DNA of 35,666 nucleotides. It comes from SM1-73 sp964588305. GTDB lineage: Bacteria > Zixibacteria > MSB-5A5 > SM1-73. The stretch is taken from positions 1-35,666 of the forward strand of contig CAZPOP010000026.1 of the NCBI GenBank assembly GCA_964588305.1, written 5' to 3'. Positions 1 through 7,159 of the stretch are shown here, in pieces (the stretch's first letter is position 1; every line of letters begins with the position of its first letter). The translations under genes were made by a program, and so were the position numbers. The notes beneath the pieces were generated by a model that made no database searches, was not told the origin of the DNA, and was given only the letters and a program-made list of their open reading frames with translations.

Positions 1-2
1 AG

Positions 3-20
3 GTCAAGCTAAAGCTTGAC
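3..20. repeat. AAGCT hairpin repeat, copy 1
   Basis: An 18-bp inverted repeat, GTCAAGCTAAAGCTTGAC, with arms of 8 bp. Related hairpins built on AAGCT(AA or TC)AGCTT occur at 21673-21690, 26634-26651 and 34637-34652, with changed but still complementary outer bases. This copy is read in frame by the partial gene at the window edge. Confidence 0.6.
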
Positions 21-149
21 ACTCCAGAAAAACCTTTGCTGATTCGACTTTTTCAGACGTCTCTCTTTGAATTAGAAAAGGATGAATATGCGGTGCTTAG
101 TGCACTCGGTAGGCCAGATGAGGCGGCCCGGATAATCGGAGCGCTTTGA
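3..149 (+). CDS. C-terminal end of a gene cut by the window edge (hypothetical)
   Basis: An open frame enters from the left edge and stops with TGA at 147-149, leaving about 48 residues. The tail (FELEKDEYAVLSALGRPDEA is part of it) is acidic and helical and reads like a real C-terminus, perhaps a helical-repeat protein. The first six codons (VKLKLD) come from an inverted repeat at 3-20, so the frame may have been extended by a repeat insertion. It converges with the metallophosphoesterase gene. The function is not recognisable, and chance openness cannot be excluded at this length. Confidence 0.3.
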   Translation, partial: VKLKLDTPEKPLLIRLFQTSLFELEKDEYAVLSALGRPDEAARIIGAL

Positions 150-249
150 GTGAACGCGCTTCAAGAAAACGAAACATCCGTCTCCTGCTTCTTTAACCAA
201 CCGTAACACACTAATATGCCGGTGATGTCACGATGAATTTAGGGAAACT

Positions 250-1407
250 TCACGGCGTACTTCTCAGACTAATCTGAACGATCTCTGGCGGTGCGCCCAC
301 TCTGACCGGAGGCCCCCAGGTGCCGACTCCATTGCTTACGTAGATTTGCATTTTCCCCACACGAGCATAACCCGAATGAACCTGATAAACGGCATTGGTG
401 ACGAAGTTCAAAGGAAAAAGCTGGCCTTTGTGCGTGTGTCCGCTTAACTGCAGGTCGATTCCCGCCGCTTCAGCCTCTTCCAGATTAATCGGCGTGTGAT
501 TCATCAGTAGGGTGGGAAGCGATTTGTCCATCCCTCGCACTATAGCCTCTAATGAAGGATTTCTGCTGCCGAATTGCCGTTGGCCGGTAATATCATCCAC
601 ACCCACTAAATTCAGGATGCTGTCGATGGTCACGTAACGATTCCTAAGCACGATAACGCCCGCCTGTTCCATGAATCGTACTGCTTCCTCCACCCCAGCA
701 TAAAATTCGTGATTGCCTGTGACTGCAAAGACGCCTCGACGGCTTTTGATCCGGGAAAGCGGCTCAACCATATCTTCAAGTTTAGCCACATTCTCGTCCA
801 CCAAATCACCCGTGATGAGAACCAAATCTGGGTCCAGCGCATTAACCTTGTCCACAATCCCGACAAGTCTTTCTTTGCCAACCACAGTCCCCAGATGCAC
901 GTCCGAGACTTGAACTATGTTGAAAGCATTATTCTTAGGAGTCAACTTGTCCAAGGTAATATCTATTTGTGTTACCTCGACATTTCGAGCGCTGCGGTAT
1001 CCCAAAACGAGAACTGCCGAGACTAAAGCCAAGACGCATATCGCAACAATTCTGCCGCTCGCAACCGCATTATATTTAACAATTTGCGGGAACAGGTTAA
1101 AGTAATGATTGATGAGTCTGAGAAAATCGATGAAGACCAACGTGAGAAAGAAATACAGCATGGCCCCCAGCCAGAATGATCCTAGCAGGGTTATGTAATA
1201 ACTGGCTTCACACCGGCAGAATCGATCCATTAAACGTCCGACGGGAAAGGCAAGAATCAGGAGAAGCAGGAATAATTTCACCAGGAGCAGAAGGGGTCCG
1301 CCCGCGTGAAGTGCCTGCAGAGCTCTTTTGTAAATGTAGAAATTCCCCCCAAAGTAGACTCCCAGCACAATTGTGAAAAAAATGATGAATCCCATTGTCC
1401 CGCTCAT
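250..1407 (-). CDS. Membrane-anchored calcineurin-like metallophosphoesterase (YkuE-like)
   Basis: A 385-residue protein. The N-terminal 145 residues hold about four hydrophobic membrane segments. The C-terminal half is a calcineurin-like phosphoesterase with the full set of metal motifs in order: SDVHLG (DxH), GDLVDE, GNHEFY, NHTP and GHTHKGQ. This arrangement matches YkuE-type phosphohydrolases, which cleave phosphomonoester or diester bonds at the membrane, often in lipid or envelope metabolism. The exact substrate is unknown. The start is the ATG at 1405-1407, with a weak GAAAG upstream; a second ATG four codons in is possible. The gene lies downstream of the lipoprotein gene on the same strand, separated by a hairpin repeat, so it may be transcribed separately. 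Confidence 0.88.
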   Translation of the reverse strand: MSGTMGFIIFFTIVLGVYFGGNFYIYKRALQALHAGGPLLLLVKLFLLLLILAFPVGRLMDRFCRCEASYYITLLGSFWLGAMLYFFLTLVFIDFLRLINHYFNLFPQIVKYNAVASGRIVAICVLALVSAVLVLGYRSARNVEVTQIDITLDKLTPKNNAFNIVQVSDVHLGTVVGKERLVGIVDKVNALDPDLVLITGDLVDENVAKLEDMVEPLSRIKSRRGVFAVTGNHEFYAGVEEAVRFMEQAGVIVLRNRYVTIDSILNLVGVDDITGQRQFGSRNPSLEAIVRGMDKSLPTLLMNHTPINLEEAEAAGIDLQLSGHTHKGQLFPLNFVTNAVYQVHSGYARVGKMQIYVSNGVGTWGPPVRVGAPPEIVQISLRSTP

Positions 1408-1571
1408 AGTCTTTCGGAGTGCGGTTTTTCTGTTTTTGAAAAGGTGGCCGCAGGCTTCAGCCAGCCAGATTTCTTTAAGAAAGCATCAACAAGTCGATGC
1501 ACTCTAACGGCACAACTCAGAGTATTTTCTCTGGAGCGCAAAAGCTTACTTTTGCTGTTTTCTTGTTTGCT

Positions 1572-1627
1572 CGCCAGGTCCCCTGACCTGGCGGGAGGTT
1601 TCCTGTCGGATCGGGGGACCCGACAGG
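1572..1627. repeat. Double-hairpin repeat (family B), copy 1
   Basis: Two hairpins in a row. CGCCAGGTC (1572-1580) pairs with GACCTGGCG (1585-1593), and CCTGTCGG (1602-1609) pairs with CCGACAGG (1620-1627). A second copy lies at 2162-2222, and the last part recurs near 3325-3342. It separates the lipoprotein gene from the phosphoesterase gene and could end transcription, though no clear T-run follows. Confidence 0.7.
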
Positions 1628-1636
1628 CACATGAGT

Positions 1637-2104
1637 TTATTTTTTCAATTTCTCTTTCAGAGATGCGATGAACCAAGCTTCAATTTTACCAGTAGATACA
1701 CATCCCTTATAGAAAGGGTTGTCGGTAATGAATCTATAGCGTGAATTAATTGCAACGCTATAGGTACTAGGTGAGATTTCTTTTACAAAGACATTGAAAG
1801 CCCCTAGCACTCCACTGGAACCGAATTTTATGCCTACTGGTGTAGCACCGCAGTCTGCATATTCAGCTGGAAATGTCATCTCTTCAGTAGCGACAAAACC
1901 AGAGGCTTTCTCAAGATTAGAGATCGGTATGCCTTTCTCAGCAAAAGTCTCAATTACAGCAGTCCATACTTCATCAAAAGAGTTATGATAAACCTGCTTG
2001 TTCTCGAATGTATATACTTTGGGTGCTATACCGGCACACCCTGATAGTAGCACTTGAGAGACAACGCCTACGACTATTCCAATTAGTATAGCATATCGTC
2101 CCAT
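1637..2104 (-). CDS. Small outer-membrane-type lipoprotein of unknown function
   Basis: The protein has a hydrophobic signal segment and a lipobox LLSGC, so the mature N-terminus is the cysteine at about residue 23, probably lipid-anchored. The mature part (about 130 residues) starts with a segment containing FDEVWTAVIETFAEKGIPI followed by GFVATEE. That pattern resembles the BamC/NlpB-like lipoprotein fold; this is a resemblance, not a firm family call. Two ATG codons are adjacent (2105-2107 and 2102-2104). The strong GAGGAGG at 2111-2117 is better spaced for the second, so that start is used. The gene is AT-richer than the DUF3800-like gene next to it and is bracketed by two copies of the family B hairpin repeat. 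Confidence 0.72.
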   Translation of the reverse strand: MGRYAILIGIVVGVVSQVLLSGCAGIAPKVYTFENKQVYHNSFDEVWTAVIETFAEKGIPISNLEKASGFVATEEMTFPAEYADCGATPVGIKFGSSGVLGAFNVFVKEISPSTYSVAINSRYRFITDNPFYKGCVSTGKIEAWFIASLKEKLKK

Positions 2105-2161
2105 CATTGCCTCCTCATTCGATGTAAAAGGTTAAGCTCTACGGTGTATAGATATTTTTCC

Positions 2162-2222
2162 ACGCCCGCCAGGTCCCCCGACCTTGCGGGAGGTTTCTGT
2201 CGGGTAGGGGGACGCGACAGGT
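2162..2222. repeat. Double-hairpin repeat (family B), copy 2
   Basis: Same layout as the copy at 1572-1627: GCCAGGTC then GACCTTGCG, followed by CTGTCGGG and CGCGACAG with a G-rich loop. The first stem carries mismatches, so this copy is more decayed. It lies between the lipoprotein gene and the DUF3800-like gene. Confidence 0.6.
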
Positions 2223-2291
2223 ACAGAAACTCTACGGTGGCCTCCATTGTCATGGCTTCAACGGTGCGGTTAAGTTGCGAGCGTCGGCCAG

Positions 2292-3089
2292 TCAGCTCGG
2301 AGCGCGCAGGCCGGTTTCGCGTTCCCAGCGGGCAATTACCTTAGGGCTAATCTCGCGAGTTACTAGGTCTGTAAGATCATGCGTGCAGCCTGGGAACGCA
2401 TCATTGATCTGCTCAATGAACTCTTCACTACTCGAGCCCAGTCCTTTATGGAAATGATGAGCGACCACGTGCGCAGAAAGCAGCCCTCCGTCAGCTTCCT
2501 GCACGGTCGGATCATCACTCCAGCGGATCCGACGGGAATCTGCCGCAAATCCAAGCCGGTCCGACAGAAGGGATAGAACCGGATGCCCTGCGGCAACTGC
2601 CCTGACTTGCGTCTTGATCTGCCCCAACTGTGACGTAAGCAGATGCCGACTCTCTCTCGGCAGAGTTTTCTCATCGAGCACGACATCGGCAATGTCAATT
2701 GCTGCGCGCGCCGCAGCTCGTACGGCAGCCAGACCGATAGTCGTATGCATACACTCAACCCAGAGCTGGTTGCGCGGGGCCACACCACCAGCAGGATAGT
2801 AGGCACGATTGCTTCCATCAATGAGTCGTCGCACGCGGGCCATCGTGTCCGTTCGGCTGAGTCGTCTGCTGAGCCTTTCCCCGTATCCGACGTGGGGTTT
2901 AACAAAGGCGACAGACAGAATGGCCCGAGTCTTGGAAAGCTGCCTGAGAAGTTCACCTGGCTGACATTTCGACGAATTAATGGAAGGCTTGTCGTCTAGC
3001 CATGCCACGATCGCCGTCACAAACGGACTGTCGACGTCCGTGAGGGGCATGGTGCCTGATTCATCGCCAAATGCAAAGAGGGTTGCCAT
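2292..3089 (-). CDS. DUF3800-like protein
   Basis: A 265-residue protein that opens with FGDESG near residues 7-12. It has a DVVLDE motif mid-protein and a late QEADGGLLSAHVVAHH segment. This order of DESG, an acidic beta-strand motif and Q-x-AD matches the DUF3800 family, predicted to have an RNase H-like fold and often found among mobile or defence genes. No activity is established for the family as a whole. The start ATG at 3087-3089 has GGAG about eight bases upstream. The gene is clearly GC-richer than its neighbours and flanked by family B repeats, both consistent with recent transfer. The assignment rests on short motifs, so confidence in the family is moderate, though the gene itself looks real. 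Confidence 0.65.
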   Translation of the reverse strand: MATLFAFGDESGTMPLTDVDSPFVTAIVAWLDDKPSINSSKCQPGELLRQLSKTRAILSVAFVKPHVGYGERLSRRLSRTDTMARVRRLIDGSNRAYYPAGGVAPRNQLWVECMHTTIGLAAVRAAARAAIDIADVVLDEKTLPRESRHLLTSQLGQIKTQVRAVAAGHPVLSLLSDRLGFAADSRRIRWSDDPTVQEADGGLLSAHVVAHHFHKGLGSSSEEFIEQINDAFPGCTHDLTDLVTREISPKVIARWERETGLRAPS

Positions 3090-3519
3090 CTCTTGTCTCC
3101 GTCATCTGACTATTCTTATACAGTTCCATATAAGAACCTTAACATAGCTGAATCCGCTGTATAAAATACCTCGGAAAACAGCGTAGAAATCAGTAACTCC
3201 AATAAATTCAATGGTTTTTTAGGCATATACGCACTCTGTCTGGCGTCTTATACAGTCTGTATCAACTCCCAACCGACGACCTTCTCTACGGGCAGTCCGC
3301 CGGACTAGTTTCAGTATGGTCGGGGCACCCGACAGGCACATGGATATTTCTCTCGGGGTTTCGTTGATAAAGGTTTCGATTGTGGTTACATATTGTTTAT
3401 CGTGGCCTGGCTGTCGTTTGTCGTTCCAAGACCGAACACGAGCCCGATATCCGAAACCGATACCTAGCCGAAACCCAGACCGATAAACGATAAACTGAGT
3501 TAGACAACAGCTCCGAAAA
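3090..3519. other. Gene-free stretch with decayed repeats
   Basis: No credible gene. It contains a partial family B repeat near 3325-3342 (GGGGCACCCGACAGGCACAT), a stuttered CGATAAACGATAAAC at 3481-3495, and the complementary GTTTATCG near 3394, which could pair with it across about 90 bases. CGAAACC and GGTTTCG segments in the same interval are also complementary. It may be a decayed palindromic element or an RNA with a long stem. No promoter is clear. Confidence 0.4.
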
Positions 3520-4647
3520 TTAGCCTTTCAATGCTTTCTCGCTCAGAACGTCCTTCAATTGCGGGTGAATAAAGATTCCGTCCTTGCGGATGAGCTCTCC
3601 GTCGAAATAGATTTCCCCTCCGCCATATTCTTTGGTTTGAATCAAGACCAAATCCCAATGAATGGAAGATTTGTTTCCATTATCCGCTTCATCATATGCA
3701 TTCCCCGGCGTGAGATGAATGCTGCCGAATATCTTTTCGTCGAACAGGGTATCCTTCATGGGATGCTTAATGCCGGGATGTATGCCGAAGGAGAACTCGC
3801 CTACGTATCTGGCGCCTTCATCGGTGTCCAGAAGCTTTATCATCTTTGCCTGATTTACCGTGGCTTTGGCATCGACTATCTTTCCGTCCTTAAACTCGAA
3901 TCTAATTCCATCATACAAGAGTCCATCGTGGATGGAAGCCGTGTTGAAAGTTATATGCCCGTTTACCGACGTCTTCACCGGTGCGGTGAAGATCTCCCCG
4001 TCCGGAATATTCAGCTTTCCGTCGCATTTCTTGTTGGGTATCCCTTTGATGGAAAAGGTAATATCTGTATCTTTTCCCAGTATGCGCACCTTATCGGTTT
4101 TGCTCATCAACTCGGACAGAGGGTCCATGGCTTTGGACATTTTGGAATAGTCGAGATTGCACACGTCAAAATAAAAATCCTCAAAAGCCTCCTGAGAGGT
4201 TTGAGCCAATTGGGCGAACGAGTTGGTGGGATAGCGCAATACGCACCATTTCTTGTGTTTCACCCTCTCCTCTAAATGGACCGGCTTGTAGTAGAGGGTC
4301 ATGTACTGCTTCATCTTCTCTTCCGGAACGTCACCTAAGTCGAAGGCGTTGTCCCCACCTCTGAAAGAGACGAAAGCATCTACCATCTTCATCATGGTTA
4401 GGTGAAACTCGGCAAACTTCTTCAGTTGCTGCTCGTTGCAATCCAGAAGCCATCTTCTGGTGAGGCTGTCGTCATTGTAATACCAGAACGGAACTGCCCC
4501 AACCTTGGTGCACTGGGTGATCATCTCTTTGGCCATCTCCAGGACCGGAAAACCTCTGGTTTCGATCCAGATTCTTTCGCCTGGCTTCAACTCCAGCGAA
4601 TAGCTTACTAGGTTCTTGGCTAAGGTCTCCACCCTTTGATCCTTCAT
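3520..4647 (-). CDS. Metalloaminopeptidase, M29 family (AmpS/AmpT-like)
   Basis: A family M29 aminopeptidase that removes N-terminal residues from peptides in the cytoplasm using two metal ions. With the start used here it has 375 residues. Likely metal ligands are E218 (PDGEIF), E284 (GEFSFG), H311 (IHLTPG), and H330 and D332 (IHWDL), in the family order. The family hallmark LxxNPxxS-type start is replaced by a typical N-terminal helix ending in LELKPGERI. The frame opens earlier at a TTG at 4701, but that 18-residue extension is polar and lacks a ribosome site. The ATG at 4645-4647 has GGAAAGGAT upstream and is preferred. It is transcribed alone, diverging from the UbiB-type gene. Confidence 0.88.
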   Translation of the reverse strand: MKDQRVETLAKNLVSYSLELKPGERIWIETRGFPVLEMAKEMITQCTKVGAVPFWYYNDDSLTRRWLLDCNEQQLKKFAEFHLTMMKMVDAFVSFRGGDNAFDLGDVPEEKMKQYMTLYYKPVHLEERVKHKKWCVLRYPTNSFAQLAQTSQEAFEDFYFDVCNLDYSKMSKAMDPLSELMSKTDKVRILGKDTDITFSIKGIPNKKCDGKLNIPDGEIFTAPVKTSVNGHITFNTASIHDGLLYDGIRFEFKDGKIVDAKATVNQAKMIKLLDTDEGARYVGEFSFGIHPGIKHPMKDTLFDEKIFGSIHLTPGNAYDEADNGNKSSIHWDLVLIQTKEYGGGEIYFDGELIRKDGIFIHPQLKDVLSEKALKG

Positions 4648-4956
4648 TGCCAGATCCTTTCCATTTGAGTTTGAACGGCATTTGGTTTCCTTCTTGCTCA
4701 ATATATGAGATTAAGGTCCCAGAAGCAACGAAAAAACATGACCGAACTTTTCGTAAATCAGGCTCCTTTATAGTAGCAGGTTCTTCATGAGGTTAGCCAG
4801 GGTGGGAATGTTGAAGAATTCCATCAGCGGGGTTCAATGTCTTGGCCTATGAGAGATGAGTCACCCAAGCCCTTAGATGCGGGAATTTGTCCTGCCCGAA
4901 GTCAGTCAGGTTTTTTGAACATGTCGGTAATAGAAGGTCTTCAAGGGATTTTTCTA

Positions 4957-4985
4957 TTGACTACGTTGTCGTCATTTAATATACT
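4957..4985 (+). promoter_or_regulatory. Sigma-70-type promoter for the UbiB-type gene
   Basis: TTGACT at 4957-4962 and TATACT at 4980-4985 are separated by 17 bp, five of six consensus bases in each box. Transcription would begin near 4992, giving a leader of about 110 bases to the start at 5105. The surrounding 4702-5104 interval holds no convincing gene. Confidence 0.6.
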
Positions 4986-5104
4986 CCTGAATGCAAACAA
5001 TAGGGGAGATTTGTATCAAGATTTGAGCGTACTAAACAATAACTGGAATACAGTGTGGATAAAACTCAAGCTTATTACCGTGTAAACTTGCGGGCCACTT
5101 CCTC

Positions 5105-6781
5105 ATGCGAATTCCACTATTAAGAAGAGTGCGAACTCTTCCTCGTTACCGTAACATCGTTACCGTTCTTTTCAAATACGGTTTTGGTCAGCTCTTGGAC
5201 CAGATGAAGATCTTCACCCTTCTCAGATTGAGGAAGAAGATTCTTGGAAAGACCGTGAGGCTGGAGGAGTTGACCTATGCCCAAAGGATAAGATTGGCTT
5301 TAGAGGAGCTTGGTCCCACTTTTGTCAAACTGGGACAGGTCCTCTCCATGCGCCCTTTTCTGATACCTTTGGAGTTGGTGCTGGAATTGACCAAACTCCA
5401 GGATGAGGTGACACCCTTTCCCTTTAAACAGGTCAAAGAGACGGTGGAGAGGGAATTGAAGGCTTCTCTGGAGGAGCACTTTGCGTCTTTCGACACCATA
5501 CCGGTAGCCTCCGCCTCGCTTTCGCAGGTGCACGGGGCAGTCACCAAGGACGGAGAGAGGGTAGTGGTCAAGGTTCAGCGTCCCGGCATAAGAGAGGTGA
5601 TCGATGCGGACCTGGATATCCTACGTGACCTGGTCAATCTGCTGGATAGGTATGTTCCCGAGTCAAGGCAATATGATCCGAAAGGAATAAGTGAGGAGTT
5701 GGCCAAGTCCATCCGCAAGGAGATCGATTTCAACAATGAGGCGAGAAACATAGAAGTTTTCAGGGAGAATTTCAAGGATGAAAAATCGGTATTTATTCCC
5801 AAGGTCTTCTGGGACGAGACCACTTCCAGGGTTTTGACCATGGGGCAGATCGATGGAATAAAAATATCGAATTTGGAGGAATTGCAGAAAAAAGGAATCG
5901 ACAGGAAATTGATAGCCAAGATAGGGGGGAAGATGGTCTTGAAGCAGATATTTGAGGATGGTTTCTTCCATGCCGATCCGCACCCCGGAAATCTGTTCGT
6001 TCTGGAGGGGAACGTGATTGCTCCGGTCGACTACGGAATGATGGGGAGACTTTCCGAGACCACCATGGACGAGTTGGCAGATCTTCTGATCTCCGTGGTT
6101 ACCTGGCATCCGGGTGGGATAGTCAAGGTATATCAGGACATTGGGGTGGTAGGGGAGGAGATTGATGTAAGAGCTTTGGAAGCCGATCTGGCGGATTTCC
6201 TTTACAAGTATCATAAGATTCCTTTGTCCCGTCTGGACATGAAGACCTTGATGGATGAGGCATTCGAAATAATCCACAGGTATGACATCCATATCCAGGC
6301 CGAGCTGATGCTTTTCTCCAAAGCCATGATCACCTATGAAGAAGTTGCCAAGATGCTCGATCCGGAGTATGATTTGGTTACCCAGGCCTTGCCTTACATA
6401 AAGAGTCTGGCATATCGCAAGCTCAAACCGAAGGCTCTCCTAAGAGATGCATCCACCTTGCTTCAGGATCTTCGATCGCTTTTTGTACTTCTTCCTTTCG
6501 AACTGAAAAGGATCATCAAGAAAATCGGTAAGGGGCAGCTTTCTTTTACTTTTCAGCATAAGGGATTGGAGAAGCTCATCTTGGAGTTAGATCGTTCCTC
6601 CAACCGAGTCTCCTTCAGTTTGATTATTGCTGCTATAATAGTGGGCTCGTCTTTGATCATGCGCTTGGAGACCAAGTACACCTTGTTTGGATATCCGTTG
6701 TTCGGAGTTCTAGGTTACATATTCGCAGGATTCTTGGGGGTGTGGCTGGTGATCGCCATCTTGAGATCGGGAAGGCTTTGA
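5105..6781 (+). CDS. ubiB: UbiB/ABC1/AarF-family atypical kinase
   Basis: A 558-residue UbiB-family protein, an atypical kinase-like ATPase linked to isoprenoid quinone biosynthesis and lipid handling at the membrane. Family motifs appear in order: KLGQ at about residue 75, the alanine-rich loop ASASLSQVH, the lysine strand VVVKVQRPG, KEIDFNNEARN, the catalytic HADPHPGN with D291, and the metal-binding D309 in DYG (usually DFG). Two hydrophobic segments near residues 500-550 form the C-terminal membrane anchor. No good ribosome site precedes the ATG, but alignment of the N-terminal helix with the family supports this start. A consensus promoter lies 120 bp upstream. A palindromic repeat begins nine bases after the stop. 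Confidence 0.92.
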   Translation: MRIPLLRRVRTLPRYRNIVTVLFKYGFGQLLDQMKIFTLLRLRKKILGKTVRLEELTYAQRIRLALEELGPTFVKLGQVLSMRPFLIPLELVLELTKLQDEVTPFPFKQVKETVERELKASLEEHFASFDTIPVASASLSQVHGAVTKDGERVVVKVQRPGIREVIDADLDILRDLVNLLDRYVPESRQYDPKGISEELAKSIRKEIDFNNEARNIEVFRENFKDEKSVFIPKVFWDETTSRVLTMGQIDGIKISNLEELQKKGIDRKLIAKIGGKMVLKQIFEDGFFHADPHPGNLFVLEGNVIAPVDYGMMGRLSETTMDELADLLISVVTWHPGGIVKVYQDIGVVGEEIDVRALEADLADFLYKYHKIPLSRLDMKTLMDEAFEIIHRYDIHIQAELMLFSKAMITYEEVAKMLDPEYDLVTQALPYIKSLAYRKLKPKALLRDASTLLQDLRSLFVLLPFELKRIIKKIGKGQLSFTFQHKGLEKLILELDRSSNRVSFSLIIAAIIVGSSLIMRLETKYTLFGYPLFGVLGYIFAGFLGVWLVIAILRSGRL

Positions 6782-6790
6782 CCTCCAAGT

Positions 6791-6834
6791 CCCCCTCTCC
6801 ATGAGTATGGAGAGGGGGAAACAGGGGGTGAGGT
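6791..6834 (+). repeat. 44-bp palindromic repeat (family A), copy 1
   Basis: CCCCCTCTCCAT, a loop, ATGGAGAGGGGG, then an asymmetric tail AAACAGGGGGTGAGGT. It lies between ubiB and the RadC-like gene, in the direction of transcription. Other copies are at 9225-9268, 10694-10737, 11187-11230, 11242-11285 and, interrupted, 26847-26971; a decayed one is at 10749-10813. All are on the plus strand. Confidence 0.9.
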
Positions 6835-6844
6835 TTTTATAACA

Positions 6845-7159
6845 ATGAAAGAGACTAACCCCAAATGGCAACACGCCGGTGGCAAGCTACGGGAATTAGG
6901 TGCGGACAGACTATCCGATGCTGAGCTTTTGTCGATTCTGATTTCAACCGGGGTCAAAGGAAAATCAGCTGAGGAGATTGCCAACGAGATTCTGGAGAAG
7001 TTTGCTTCCTTCAAAGGAATGGCAAATCAGCCGTTAGACAAATTCTTGGATATAAAGGGATTGAGTGACGTGAAGATCATAAGGATCGCTGCTGCGTTCG
7101 AACTTGCGAGACGAATAGTGAAACAGGTGAGTGAACAACATGAGCAAACCCAAGATTAA
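6845..7159 (+). CDS. RadC-like N-terminal helix-hairpin-helix protein (no JAB domain)
   Basis: A 104-residue protein matching only the N-terminal part of RadC/UPF0758 proteins: LRELGADRLSDAELLSILIS, then TGVKGKSAEEIA and DIKGLSDVKIIRI, ending in the FELARR helix. The C-terminal JAB/MPN metalloprotease-like domain (HxHPSG...D) is absent; about half a normal RadC is missing. The helix-hairpin-helix segment suggests DNA binding. The stop overlaps the start of the restriction-modification gene by 20 bp, so the two are probably co-translated and the domain may serve that enzyme. The nearest Shine-Dalgarno-like bases upstream are the GGTGAGG tail of the palindromic repeat. Confidence 0.8.
   Translation: MKETNPKWQHAGGKLRELGADRLSDAELLSILISTGVKGKSAEEIANEILEKFASFKGMANQPLDKFLDIKGLSDVKIIRIAAAFELARRIVKQVSEQHEQTQD

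Noticed and set aside
1404..1676. Minus-strand open frame of 90 codons between the phosphoesterase and lipoprotein genes
   Set aside because: It overlaps both neighbours and is largely a translation of the family B hairpin repeat (CRVPRSDRKPPARSGDLA). No family is recognisable.
2363..2956. Long minus-strand frame inside the DUF3800-like gene
   Set aside because: It is a shadow frame in GC-rich coding sequence. The DESG-containing frame has the motifs and a ribosome site.
4837..5085. Plus-strand frame of 82 codons upstream of ubiB
   Set aside because: No ribosome site and no family pattern; the well-placed promoter for ubiB (4957-4985) lies inside it.
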